Of a stretch of DNA of 64,000 nucleotides, positions 1 to 11,493 are shown one piece after another. The DNA lies in NCBI RefSeq assembly GCF_000327385.1, contig NW_008710050.1, positions 1,312,676 to 1,376,675 of the forward strand, read 5' to 3'. Both the position numbers and the translations under genes were made by a program. This DNA comes from Lottia gigantea (taxonomy: Eukaryota > Mollusca > Gastropoda > Lottiidae). The notes beneath the pieces are model-generated. The model was not told where the DNA came from, ran no database searches, and saw nothing but the letters and a program-made list of their open reading frames with translations. The first letter of the stretch is position 1. Each line of letters opens with the position of its first letter.

Positions 1-560
1 TCCAACATTATCTTGTGCACTTGTGAGTTACGCATTGAGTCCTGGTGCAGCCTTGGTAGATAATCTAAGGCTCAATTTAATATAATTGAATAGTTGCTTT
101 TATAGATTATCCACCGAGTTGCACCAGTTGGGGCAGTCAACAGGCAAGTATGGAATCTAAGGCTCAAAGTATAATAACGTTTGATTAATTGCTTTTATAG
201 ATTCCCTATCAGGCTGTGACTACCAATGCTCTCATATAATATAATAAATATATATAAACTGAACCTTACCTTGAAATGATAGAAGACAGGGTTTAGATAA
301 TATAATTTGTATTGCTTCAGTTGTTACTTGAAGAATATGGCAGAGGCTGAGTTATATAGCCCATTCTAGGACGCTGTATCTATAATCAAATACAGATCTA
401 ACAAACAGTTTGTTTGTGGCAACCCAGCATAGTAATCAAAGCTATAGCCAAATCCCTCTAATCAACAACTAAGCTTAATTAGCGATAATACCCTGTCTTC
501 CATTTCAGGTGATAGTTAATCTCTATATGAGATTTATAATTAAACATTAATACGATGAAG
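1..560. other. Non-coding sequence, no gene seen
   Basis: AT-rich sequence without a convincing open frame, splice-bounded exon or repeat array. It leads directly into the 51-bp minisatellite. Confidence 0.5.
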
Positions 561-570
561 GTTAATCTAC

Positions 571-1285
571 TACAATACATCAATTGTAGAGTGATATAGA
601 AATACCACTGTTAAAATAGTGCTCAATACATCAATTGTAGAGCAATATAGAAATACCGCTGTTAAAATAGTGCTCAATACATCAATTGTAGAGTGTTATA
701 GAAATACCACTGTTAAAATAATGCTGGATACATCAATTGTAGAGCCATATGGAAATACCACTGTTAAAATAATGCTCAATACATCAATTGTAGAGCAATA
801 TAGAAATACCACTGTTAAATTAGTGCTAAATACATCAATTGTAGAGTGATATAGAAATACCACTGTTAAAATAGTGCTCAATACATCAATTGTAGAGAGA
901 TATAGAAATACCACTGTTAAAATAGTGCTCAATACATCAATTGTAGAGTGATATATAAATACCAGTATTAAAATAGTGCTCAATCCATCAATTGTAGAGT
1001 GAAATAGAAATAACACTGTTAGAATAGTTCTCAATACATCAATTGTAGAGTGATATAGAAATACCACTGTTATAATAGTGCTCAATACATCAATTGTAGA
1101 GTGATATAGAAATACCACTGTTAAAATAGTGCTCAATACATCAATTGTAGAGCGATATAGAAATCCCATTTTTAAAATAGTGCTCAATACATCAATTGTA
1201 GGGCGATATAGAAATACCACTGTTAAAATAGTGCCCAATACGTCAATTGTAGAGTGATATAGAAATACCACGGTTATGATTTCAA
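571..1285. repeat. 51-bp minisatellite, about 14 copies
   Basis: About 14 head-to-tail copies of a 51-bp unit containing AATACATCAATTGTAGAG and ATAGAAATACCACTG. Because 51 is divisible by three and the unit lacks stops in some frames, long but meaningless reading frames appear on both strands. Some units differ at single positions, and the rightmost fade into unique sequence. A decayed version of the same unit lies inverted at about 11289-11420. Confidence 0.93.
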
Positions 1286-1486
1286 ATTTATTAGATTTCA
1301 CTATATACACTATAAAAATTGTTGCTTTGAATGTCTGATTCTTAACATTTCTTCTCTGATTTCCATCGCTTTCATTATATAAAGTGATAATGAGCGTGTA
1401 ATAAAGGGGTCGTACCACTGAAATAATAAGATAACCTTTTCTTCGTTAATACTCGTTTATTCTATAAATGAATGCTGGTGCTGATA

Positions 1487-1756
1487 TCGCAAACTAGGTA
1501 GTTGTTGGTAGTCGTAGTAGTTGGTAGTTGGATTGGATCAAATTGGATGATTCGGTGTTGTTGGTTTGGTTGTTGATTCTTCATTAGATCTGGTCGGGTC
1601 GAATGACATGGCGGTGAAACTCGGCCCTGGATGGTGTAGCGTGAGTTACTCGGTCTCCTTCATTCTTCCAAATTTGTTCTGATGATGGTATTTCTTGTTG
1701 AGTGGTAGTCGAATGGTAGTCGTTGGTTTGGTTTGGTTTGGTTAGATTATCTGTTA
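1487..1756 (-). repeat. ~280-bp dispersed repeat, inverted partner of 5247-5527
   Basis: Read on the minus strand, this block matches 5247-5527 at roughly nine bases in ten or better. It includes a CCAAA-repeat tract and CCATCCAGGGCCGAGTTTCA, and ends in the GCGATATCAGCA motif that also occurs at 5.1 kb and 22 kb. It lies just downstream of the LINE open frame but is separated from it by a purine tract, so it need not belong to that LINE. Confidence 0.85.
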
Positions 1757-1890
1757 TCTGTTGGAAAACTCGAAGACCTGAAAAAAAAAGAAAAAAAAGG
1801 AAGTGAGAAAAGAGGGAGGAAAGAGGGGGGGGGGGGAAGCTTTCACAAAAGGGGGAGAGATGTTTTCTAATGTTTCTGCAATGAAACTTG

Positions 1891-3937
1891 TTAAATTGAT
1901 AGGATATAATTAAAAAGTGTTAAGAAACTTTGAGTAAAAAAACTTAGCCTATCTGTTTTGGTTATAAAATGGAAGACTAGTTCCATTATCGTATACCAGT
2001 GGTCCGTGGGTGGAGCCAAAACATTCTGTATGGTGAGTGGTATGCCGTTGGTTTCCAGGTACTCTAGTAGTGGCTTACGAGCGGGTTTCAGTTCAGTGCA
2101 TTGAATGAGGACATGCGACCTTGTGGCAACGTGGCCACAGCGACATTTAATGGCGTTGAACTGATGGTCTCGTAGTATGTTGTTGGTCCGGAGTCTGGTT
2201 GCCACTTTGCAGATGGCTACATATGGATGGTTTGGTTTGGTTTGGTTTGGTATCTTCGGATCAATCTGGTATCTTGCGGTGTCGAGGTTCCGTAACATGT
2301 CAGACCATTTCTGGTTGATCCTAGAAGATACGATACTGCAGAACTCCGAATAGGAGTATTCTACAGGCTCGATATCCTCCAGACTCAGACTTTCCTTGGC
2401 ACAACGGTCTGCTTGATCATTGCCAGGAATGGAGACGTGCGATGGAACCCATACTAATTCAATCTTCTGGTCGTTGTTGGTTTGGTAGTTGTGGATCATT
2501 CTTCTTATTTCGGAAATAACTTCTGACCTGCAATTAGAAGAGGTGAGAAAAATAGATTGGAGGCTGCTTAGCGAGTCGGATAGAATCGCGGCATGTTCCG
2601 TGTGATTGACGGACAGCCATGCTACCGCGTCCCTGATGGCAAAAAGTTCTGCTGTGAACACTGAACAGTGCGGGGGGATCCTTTTACTGAAGCGGATGCC
2701 TTTTGCTGGGATGCACAAACCGTAACCTGTTGCGGTACTACTCTTGGAACCATCGGTGTAGATCTTCAAATGGTCGGCGTACACGGAATCAATGAGATCA
2801 AGAGCGCGTTGCTATTCTGGATCAGCTGGGTGTTGACTGTCGGGTTGGTAACCTTCCAAAACGGAGTAGCCGATAGGCGTCGTTCAAGGATCGTTACTTG
2901 ATCGAGCTGATGCTCTCTCAATAGATCAGTGACCGCTTGCCCGTAAGAAATACTACGATTCTTCTGGTTATTTCCGACACGAGTAAATCTTCTGATGCTG
3001 GAATACGTTGGACAGCTTTCGGACAATTACTTAAGTTTCCCCCAGAATTTGAGAGATAGCTCCTCCCTCCGAAGAGAGAGGGGTTTCTCTCCCACCTCCT
3101 GAAGTAGCGCCTCATTCTTTGTACCTACGACTGCCCTGGTGGCAATACGTATAGCTTTCATGTGTAGAACGTCGAGTTTCTTCAGTTGAGTATCACTTGC
3201 TTTGCCATAGGCAATACAACCATAATCAATAACTGAACGAACCAGTGACCTGTACATCATCATTAGAGTTTCTCTGTTTGCTCCCCATGTGGTACCTGAA
3301 ACATAACGCATAACATTTAAGATTTTTGTAGACCGGTTACAGATATAGTCAATGTGCGTACTCCAAGTCAGACACTTGTCAAAGTGTACTCCCAGGAACC
3401 TTACTGAATTCTCATGCTTAATCTTCACACCATTCAGTCTAAGGTCAATACTGTCGTGATCTTTCTTTCTGCTGCAGAACAAACCGACGGTTTTAGCTTC
3501 CGAAATAATGAAGCCCCAGTCGTTTGCCCATTTAGCAACTTGGTTCAGAGCAGTTTGCATACGCCATTTAACTTATTGAGGTCATTGTGACCAGTCCATA
3601 TCGAACTGTCATCTGCATATAGAGCCGTGCTAACCGAGAGCTCTATATGCTTTACATAATCCAGGGCAAGATCGTTGATCATGATGCTGAAGAGGGTAGG
3701 GCTAATAACAGAGCCTTGCGGGGTGCCATTCTCCAACGAGTGCTTCTCGCTGAGAGAATTGGCGACGTTCACTTGTATCTGGCGATCCCTTAAGAAGTCT
3801 GTGACGATATATATTATATAGGGTTTATATAGACCAGTGCTGTTGAGTGTCTGGATAAAAGAGACTGTAGACCAAGATAAGATAACTCTAGTTTTGTTGT
3901 TGTTAGATTTGCCGCCTAGAATGACAACCCTTAACAA
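1891..3937 (-). mobile_element. 5'-truncated LINE, I-group-like, RT plus RNase H
   Basis: Minus-strand remnant of a non-LTR retrotransposon ORF2. The upstream part (3545-3937) carries reverse-transcriptase motifs: GTPQGSVISPTLF and the catalytic ALYADDSSIW. The middle (3027-3560) is the RT thumb region. The downstream part (1891-2784) is an RNase H domain with all four expected acidic positions (YTDGSK, AELFA, LSDSLSS, GNDQAD), followed by a Cys/His cluster (KCRCGHVATRSHV). RNase H after RT suits the I/Nimb group of LINEs; the exact clade is my inference. The frame changes near 3550, 3027 and 2775, and the endonuclease and ORF1 are absent, so this copy is dead. Confidence 0.9.
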
Positions 3938-4177
3938 TGATCCCTTTATTGGAATTATAAGAAATTTCTAGTCATTTCGATAGTTATGTTTTTTTTTTTA
4001 TCTAAAATCGATATAAATTTTTATTACAAAGCTTGTGAGTCCAGATGTGTTACTTTTGTTACAGCTCGATATGTTCGAAATGACACCTGTCAATTGGTAT
4101 ATTGATTAGACTGCTGGGATATTGGATGGAAAGACACATTCAAGTGAGTTTGTATACATATTAATAGTGTATCTCTG

Positions 4178-4262
4178 GGGGCGGGTGGTAGTACAGTTGG
4201 CTCAAGCATTGGAAACTTTAAATGTCACGTGGAACATTGAAGTTGATCGGTTCTAATCTGGG
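4178..4262 (+). mobile_element. Possible tRNA-derived SINE head
   Basis: GGTGGTAGTACAGTTGG resembles a pol III A box. About 45 bases on, GATCGGTTCTAATCT resembles a B box (GGTTCRANNCC) with mismatches. The spacing suits a tRNA-derived promoter. No second copy was found in this window and no poly-A tail is visible, so the call is tentative. It abuts the 40-bp minisatellite. Confidence 0.3.
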
Positions 4263-4270
4263 CTGGCAGC

Positions 4271-4910
4271 TTCAAATTTGACTCAATCTAATATTGCTGA
4301 CTAATTCAGCTTCACATTTGACTCAATCTAATATTGCTGACTAATTCAGCTTCACATTTGACGCAATCGAATATTGCTGACTAATTCAGCTTCACATTTG
4401 ACCAAATCTAATATTGCTGACTAATTCAGCTTCACATTTGACGCAATCGAATATTGCTGACTAATTCAGCTTCACATTTGACTCAATCTAATATTGCTGA
4501 CTAATTCAGCTTCACATTTGACTCAGTCGAATATTGCTGACTAATTCAGCTTCACATTTGACTCAATCGAATATTGCTGACTAATTCAGCTTCACATTTG
4601 ACTCAATCGAATATTGCTGACTAATTCAGCTTCACATTTGACTCAATCTAATATTGCTGACTAATTCAGCTTAACATTTGACTCAATCGAATATTGCTGA
4701 CTAATTCAGCTCCACATTTGACGCAATCGAATATTGCTGACTAATTCAGCTCCACTTTTGACGCAATCGAATATTGCTGACTAATTCAGCTGCACATTTG
4801 ACTCAATCTAATATTGCTGACTAATTCAGCTTCACATTTGACTCAATCGAATATTGCTGACTAATTCAGCTTCAAATGTGACTCAATCGAATATTGCTGA
4901 CTAATTCAGA
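4271..4910. repeat. 40-bp minisatellite, 16 copies
   Basis: Sixteen tandem copies of a 40-bp unit with TTCACATTTGACTCAATC and AATATTGCTGACTAATTCAG. Units alternate irregularly between TCTAATATT and TCGAATATT. The phase is exact over 640 bases with no indels seen. Confidence 0.95.
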
Positions 4911-5104
4911 TTGATTCTAATTGCTCAGGCTAATTTCAGCTTTATATATAATACTTTTGCTATAAGTGAACTCTTTGTATATACGTTATATACGTTCACA
5001 ATACTGTATTATATAATATTATTTATGTTGTCTTTAAATGTGTTGCAATGTGAAAGATATGAGAGTGACGCGTGATTGACTGCTATAAATAGCTTGTAGC
5101 GTCA

Positions 5105-5220
5105 CCAGTACGGTACCTTGGTATAAATCTCAATCCAACTACCAACTACTACCTTGTTTGCGATATCAGCATCCGCTGGAAGCGAACGTTAACTTCTTAT
5201 CTACCAACCAACCAACCAGC
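5105..5220 (+). repeat. Fragment of the GCGATATCAGCATCCGC dispersed repeat
   Basis: Contains CTACCAACTACTACC, GCGATATCAGCATCCGCTGG and AAGCGAACGTTAAC. It is the reverse complement of the 62-bp unit tandemly repeated at 21972-22265, and related to the tail of the ~280-bp repeat at 5247-5527. Confidence 0.7.
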
Positions 5221-5246
5221 TACTGTTTTCTAGTCTTCTAGTTTTC

Positions 5247-5527
5247 CTACTGTTATTAGATAATCTAACCAAACCAAACCAAACCAAACCAACGACTACC
5301 ATTCAACAAGAAATACCATGATCAGAACGAGTTTGGAAGAATGAAAGAGATCGAGTAACTCACGCCACACCATCCAGGGCCGAGTTTCACCGCCATGTCA
5401 TTCGACCCGACCAGATCTAACGAAGAATCAACAACCAAACCAACAACACAGAATCATCCAATTTGATCCAATCCAACTACCAACAACTACCTAGTTCGCG
5501 ATATTAGCATCAGTTGGAAGCGAACAT
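5247..5527 (+). repeat. ~280-bp dispersed repeat, inverted partner of 1487-1756
   Basis: Plus-strand copy of the repeat described at 1487-1756. It differs by scattered substitutions and two short gaps (about 11 and 15 bases) in simple CTACC-rich stretches. A short frame opens at the ATG near 5396 but closes after about 23 codons, so no protein is supported. The two copies are about 3.5 kb apart in opposite orientation and bracket the LINE and the 40-bp array. Confidence 0.85.
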
Positions 5528-5687
5528 TAACTTGTCATCTATCAACCAATGGAGATAGAAAGAAATTGTAATTTAAGTTTAATTAGACTGCACTAGTTCT
5601 AGAATCTCAATAATCGTATTGTCTTGAATAAATACATTTGATCTTTATACTTTCAGTGCTTTCATGATCCATTGAATGTGGAAAAAA

Positions 5688-8680
5688 ATGGCGTTGACGA
5701 AGAAACTTGTTCTTATTTGCTGTTTGATCATAGCGACAGTTTTTGGTCTGAAGTAAGTTTAACACATATCGGTGGTTAAAGGTGCACTCACACCAAGTTG
5801 CGAATGGTTGTGACTAATACAATTCTCATGCAACCGAGTTGTGAGTTTATTATTCGCAATCAATCACAATTGGTAATCGATAATGGTGTGAGTGCACCTT
5901 CAGTAATTAAGTAAGTATATGTACTGAAAAAAGTAAGTAAAAATGTTAAATTAAGTATAAATGTTTTAAAATTCTTTCGATGAGTTAAAATCTATAGAGC
6001 CCTTAAGGCGCAATTTTCCATACTTTTATGAAATATTTCGTCTTAACGAAATAATTAATTCGTTCAAAATAGCGCCTAAGGGGCTCCGTAAAAATCCTTT
6101 AAACAATTTATGATAGTTTCTTTTACAGCTGTTCGATTTCTAATGTTTCTTTGATCAATTCTATTGTAGAATCATGCATACAATAAAGTATCAGATCAAT
6201 ATGCGTCCGAATATTGAACCGATACCGTTTTATAGTCAAAATACGCCAAAACGTAAGCTGATGTTTCCAGAACGACAATCGCCTTCTCTGGAAGACTACA
6301 ATATGAAACACGATGACGTTCGCTCGGAGGATATATTTAATAAATTTCTCTCCGAAAATGTGGTATACGTTAAAGATACGACTGCTGACGACTATTTTAT
6401 AGAAGGCGAGAAGGAGTTGTTAGAGGAGGGCGAAATAAAGGACCTTCGTGATCTTCCTAGCTCTAATTATTCTATTATCTCAACTAAAAATACAGTGTTT
6501 AACCAATATGAAGCGGTAACAGTGAAGATACAGCTATACAATGGATTTGGTCAGCTTTTGAAGCGAGGAGGTGATGACGTCAGGGTGTGGATTACTGGGG
6601 AGAACTTCCAGGCCGGTGGGGAGGTGTACGATCTTCACAACGGGACCTATGTGGCTGAAGTAAAGGCATTCTGGACCGGGAAATCAAAAATACACGTATC
6701 CATAGCTTATTCACGTGAAGAATTAAGAATTCTGTTACGAACTCGACGCGAATCAAAAGTACTACGATATTCCGTGGGCAGATTTTTGCGAGGTGGCGAC
6801 ACGTTCATGACGCTGTGCTCGCCCTTCCATGATATACCTCTTTATCCACGAGTTTGTAATTTCACCAACTTTAATCTTAATCCATATTACTGTGGGCAAC
6901 CGAACTCGCCAAAAGTAGCCTGTTCTGACCTTCGGATATTGCATACCATAAATTATAGTAAACAACGTATGAATAATTTGGAAAGTAAAATATTGTCTCG
7001 GTAAGTTGAATTATTATCACAAAAAAATAAATGCGTAGGGCTTTAGTTTCGGACAAGGGTTATGATAATGCTAGAAGACAAGGGCAGATAATGGTTACAT
7101 TGTTAAATGCAACTCTTTCGCCAATATCCACAATGTCAGCTTTAGTTTTTGTGGTTTGTAGCTTAGTCGGTTTGCACTCCAGTGGCTCGACTAGATGAAT
7201 GGGGGGCCCTTTAACTTAAGTGGGTTGGGGCTGTTTTAACATATTACCTTCTGCATTTCTGAGATTTGGGCCCCTTATGTTTTGGGGGAGGGGAAGGCCG
7301 TGGACCTAGAGATTCCACAAGTTTTTATTTGTTATTTTCCGTTTTCTACTCTACTTACAGGCAAAATAGAGTCAATGAATTAAAATCAAAAAGTATAACT
7401 ATAAACATAGGTATGTTCCTTTGTTTCTTTTTATAGTCGATATTTGGTCAATGGCGGCTCTCAGCGGCCCCTAAATGTTTTGTGTAGAAATACACATTAT
7501 AAGAATGTAATATTGAAAGAGTATTGAAAATGCAGATTCTAAGCACTTTGATTTTTAAATTATTCCCCTTAACAACCCGTCGCCTCCATCGTCTTGAATT
7601 CGAAAATAATGTAGCAGCGGACCCTTCCCAATCCACATTTCTGAAAGTGGGGACATCTCCCATGATGGATGAAAAACTCTGTCATATAGATCAATTGAGA
7701 CGATGTTTATCTGACTGAAGCCAACTGAGGAAAATGTTCTAAAGAACAAAACCTCTCGCTTAAAATATTTAATACTTCCATTTTTCTCCAGCTTCTAATA
7801 GAAGCTAAAAAAATATGGCGTGAAACTCCGATGTATTTCATTAAGTCATTTCAGATCATACGATGATATTGATATTTTTATCCTTCTAGGCACAGTTGTG
7901 AATTTACCATACTGTAGTTCCTATAAGTCAAGATTTACATGGACGAACACAGCACCTCTTGGTTATTTCAATAACAACACATGGCATCCCTCATTCTGTC
8001 AGGGGCAAATAACTCGTCAAAGACTATCGCGTTGCATTCGCGATTTACATGTCTATCTTGTTGGAGATTCGACCGTGAGACAGATATTTCAGTCTTTCCT
8101 GAGGTTAACGAAGTGTACTAATACCACATTCATAGGAAACCGGCCACACGATAGAGTACAACGGTACTGTGATGTCCATGACAGTAATTTCCGTGTTGAA
8201 TATGGCATCCACGGCCTACCGTATTCCATGGTTCGAACACCTGATCTACTGAATAACACGAAAGCAATCGGGTTTCATTTAGACGGACTTCAGTGGAGTC
8301 AGAATAAAGACAAGATGTTTGTAATGGTTCATTTGTATGCGCATTTTCTATTTTTTCACACAAGTTTGTTTGAAGCGAGGGTGCGGTCACTGAAGGTTCC
8401 GTTAACCAGACTTTTAAACAGATATCCAAAAATCAAAATATTCATTAAAGGACCTCATGCATTTACAGGAGCCGATTTTAAACCAATAGTGAAAAGCGAC
8501 TATTTTGGAAAAGTGTATAGAAGTATCTTATTAAAAGAACTGTTTGAATTTCGTGATCGAGTCTACTATCTAGACTATTGGGACATGTCAGTGTCCAGTG
8601 GAAATAGACTCTTACATCCAGTCAATTCTTTTGTTGATGAGATGGTCAAGTTCTTTCTAAACCTTGCTTGTGACAAGTGA
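5688..8680 (+). CDS. NXPE family protein with C-terminal GDS-type esterase domain
   Basis: Four coding exons: 5688-5752, 6170-7000, 7361-7410 and 7890-8680. All introns are GT-AG and the frame is continuous for 578 codons plus TGA, near the usual NXPE length. Residues 1-21 form a basic then hydrophobic start (KKLVLICCLIIATVF), a signal peptide or anchor. Around residues 120-230 lies the NXPE beta-sandwich domain, with AGGEVYDLHNGTYVAEVKAF. The C-terminal third is a PC-esterase fold: VGDSTVRQ with Ser376 as likely nucleophile, and YLDYWDMS...LLHPV with His558 as likely catalytic histidine. NXPE proteins act in the secretory pathway, and substrates are known for very few. The third exon is only 50 bases. 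An acceptor at 5655-5656 suggests a spliced 5' UTR, and AATAAA occurs near 8944. Function is inferred from family only. Confidence 0.88.
5779..5900. mobile_element. Short MITE, perfect 17-bp terminal inverted repeats
   Basis: A 122-bp element in NXPE intron 1. AAGGTGCACTCACACCA at the left end is matched exactly in inverted orientation at the right end. No target-site duplication is obvious and the superfamily is unknown. Confidence 0.7.
5997..6086. mobile_element. Short MITE with imperfect inverted repeats
   Basis: A 90-bp element in NXPE intron 1. The left end GAGCCCTTAAGGCGC and the right end, read inverted, GAGCCCCTTAGGCGC agree with a few mismatches. It lies about 80 bases before the acceptor of exon 2. 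Confidence 0.6.
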
Positions 8681-8989
8681 TGGAAATGTGTACTCACAAA
8701 CAGCCGACGGATGGGATTCAAAATTAGGCAACTCCGAGGAATTGTATAGGCGCGTGTTTCTTCCTCGAGAGAAGTTTTGAAAATGAAATTAATTTGGTGC
8801 ATTCTTACACATATTTTAGAGCTACTTTTTTAGTTTTTGAAGAAATGAAGTGGGGGTACAATTGGGGGTGCATATCATTTTTGTAGCAGGCACCACCGCC
8901 GGGTCGTCACATAAGATGATCAAACTTGTGTGTTCAGAGCTGCAATAAACGCAGCCAAAACATGTTTGGCATTATCGTTAAAAGCTATG

Positions 8990-9850
8990 ACCACAAATAG
9001 TTACCTCATCGTGCGATTAGGTACCTAGAACTGGTAGAGTTTTAAACTACCACAAACAGTTACCTCATCGTGCGATTAGGTACCTAGAACTGGTAGAGTT
9101 TTAAACTACCACAAACAGTTACCTCATCGTGCGATTAGGTACCTAGAACTGGTAGAGTTTTAAACTACCACAAACAGTTACCTCATCGTGCGATTAGGTA
9201 CCTAGAACTTGTAGAGTTTTAAAATACCACAAACAGTTACCTCATCGTGCGATTAGGTACCTAGAACTGGTAGAGTTTTAAACTACCACAAACAGTTACC
9301 TCATCGTGCGATTAGGTACCTAGAAATGGTAGAGTTTTAAACTACCACAAATAGTTACCTCATCGTGCGATTAGGTACCTAGAACTGGTACAGTTTTAAA
9401 CTACCACAAACAGTTACCTCATCGTGCGATTAGGTACCTAGAACTGGTAGAGTTTTAAACTACCACAAACAGTTACCTCATCGTGCGATTAGGTACCTAG
9501 AACTGGTAGAGTTTTAAACTACCACAAACAGTTACCTCATCGTGCGATTAGGTACCTAGAACTGGTAGAGTTTTAAACTACCACAAACAGTTACCTCATC
9601 GTGCGATTAGGTACCTAGAACTTGTAGAGTTTTAAACTACCACAAACAGTTACCTCATCGTGCGATTAGGTACCTAGAACTGGTAGAGTTTTAAACTACC
9701 ACAAACAGTTACCTCATCGTGCGATTAGGTACCTAGAAATGGTAGAGTTTTAAACTACCACAAATAGTTACCTCATCGTGCGATTAGGTACCTAGAACTG
9801 GTACAGTTTTAAACTACCACAAACAGTTACCTCATCGTGCGATTAGGTTT
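8990..9850. repeat. 59-bp satellite, ~14.5 copies, seven-unit higher order
   Basis: Tandem 59-bp units containing CAGTTACCTCATCGTGCG and TTAGGTACCTAGAACTGG. Diagnostic variants recur seven units apart: the TTG variant in units 4 and 11, AAATGG in units 6 and 13, and GTACAG in units 7 and 14. The array is therefore a duplicated 413-bp block. GGTAGAGTTTTAAACTACC within each unit is nearly palindromic. It lies just past the NXPE polyadenylation signal. Confidence 0.95.
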
Positions 9851-9879
9851 TAAGATTCAAACATAATTTGACTTCAGGT

Positions 9880-10410
9880 AACAATTTTTATAATAATGAT
9901 TAACCTAACAAGTCTTTTAATATAGCGCCTTTCCATACTATAGAAGAATGCCCAAAGCGCTTGTGTGCTCTGGACATGATCCTCTATTTGGTGGTGTATA
10001 AATTGACAGTAGATTCTGTAGGTATGCTGGGGAAAAATTATGGATGGTTTGATAGGCCATTGACAAAATTTTGATTTCAATTCTTTCTTTTATTCGCAAC
10101 CAATGTGGGGAGTTGAGAACTGGAGATACGTGGCATCGTTGAGGTACTTTTAGAAGACTTCGTGCAGCACGGTTTTGTATTATTTTGACGTTTTTGTACT
10201 ACGAAAATGATAATAATAATAATCCAAGTGACCGCATGAGAACAGCTGTAGCATCTCTCGTTAAGTGGGACCGGTGGTATCTAAGCCCTAGCTACTCTGA
10301 AGCCTTTCGATCAGTTTTTGATGATCAATTGTGTCAAGAGCTGCAGTCAAATCAAGTATTACCAACAAGGAAATGTCACCAACAACACAAATAAGTGCAG
10401 TTTCCGTTCT
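9880..10410 (-). mobile_element. Internally deleted LINE remnant (CR1/L2-like)
   Basis: On the minus strand the upstream piece (about 10290-10400) encodes LLVILDLTAALDTIDHQKLI, a typical early RT motif. The downstream piece (about 9930-10190) encodes QNRAARSLLKVPQ and HWLRIKERIEIKIL, typical of the end of CR1/L2-like ORF2. The catalytic YxDD region between them is missing, and frames shift within the downstream piece. Both parts are in the same order and orientation, so one deleted element is the simplest reading. Confidence 0.75.
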
Positions 10411-10514
10411 ATACCCTAGGTCTTCCAAATATTGATATATAAAGCAAATCACACAATAACATAACAAGGAGGAGCGTTGTTTCGGGAGAAAAATTATACA
10501 CATAAATTCCACTG

Positions 10515-11230
10515 TAATTATTTCTTTGGTGCATAATATTTTTATTGATTATTGTTGCTTTTTCAATCGAATAAAATTTATTTCAAAATGTTTTTTTACA
10601 TTTACATTGTTGAACTTTCTGGACTATGAAATCAAATAGCATCTGTTTCCATGACAACATCAGGTAATCCGGTCTTCTAGTGCTTCGTGTTGAATTCCCA
10701 CATGAAAGTCTGGCAAATACTTAGTATCCGGTCAAAACGATTGATAAAGAACCAGAACATTTAGGCAAATCGAAAGTAGGCCACGATTTGATATAAACAT
10801 ACGCCTGTTTGGAAACCGATTAACCCTTTTAATAAGAGATAGTATACCTAAGGGTTAACTGCAGACAGTACTGTTTCGGCCTTCTGGACCTCGTCAATGC
10901 AGTATGGATGCAGGTTTGTTGGTTGGTAGATGACAGCGGTAGTTGTTGGTAGTCGCAGTAGTTGGTAGTTGTTGGTAGTCGTAGTAGTTGGTAGTTGGAG
11001 GATACAGGAGATGAGGTATGGCTATATAGCCATATATAACTGAAATAATTACTGAATGTGGGCTTGCTGACTCTTACTGCACAACAGACAGTCCTCTGTG
11101 AGTTGATTTGTCAATATTTAGTCGCCTGTATCACGTTAATGAGTTTTAATGGACCTGAAACAAAAAAAGTTGATAAATAACAATTATTATCTATTTACAA
11201 TAACAAATAAATGACAACTACAAACATCTA
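10515..11230. other. Non-coding spacer with a short GTAGTTGTTGGTAG-rich block
   Basis: No gene seen. About 10910-11000 repeats GGTAGTTGTTGGTAGTCG-type sequence, as at 1500-1530, which marks another fragment of the dispersed repeat family. Confidence 0.5.
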
Positions 11231-11288
11231 AATTTACATAAAAACCACAAACCTGAAAGTATTACAAACGATGAAATAAGTTTTGATT

Positions 11289-11420
11289 TTAACAGTGGTA
11301 TTTCTATATGGCTCTACAATCGATGTTTGGAGCACTACAATCGATGTTTGGAGCACTGTACTGAGCTCTGTTTTAACAATGGTATATCTATATCGCTCCA
11401 CAAATGATGTATTGAGCTTT
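11289..11420. repeat. Decayed inverted copies of the 51-bp minisatellite unit
   Basis: AACAGTGGTATTTCTATATG and CTACAATCGATGTTTGGAGCA are the reverse complement of the unit at 571-1285, in two to three diverged copies. The array lies some 70 bases before the receptor start codon. Confidence 0.75.
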
Positions 11421-11493
11421 ATTCTAAACGTGAAAAACAGGATAATCTTAAAAAAGAAGAAGTCCATCTAGTCCAACGTTCAGCTAACAGTTC

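Noticed and set aside
619-1418. Long open frames on both strands over the 51-bp repeat
   Set aside because: They arise because the unit is divisible by three and lacks stops; the peptides are repeats of one unit with no domain or splice context.
8990-9850. CRISPR-like regular repeats
   Set aside because: Units are contiguous without unique spacers and the DNA is eukaryotic; it is a satellite.
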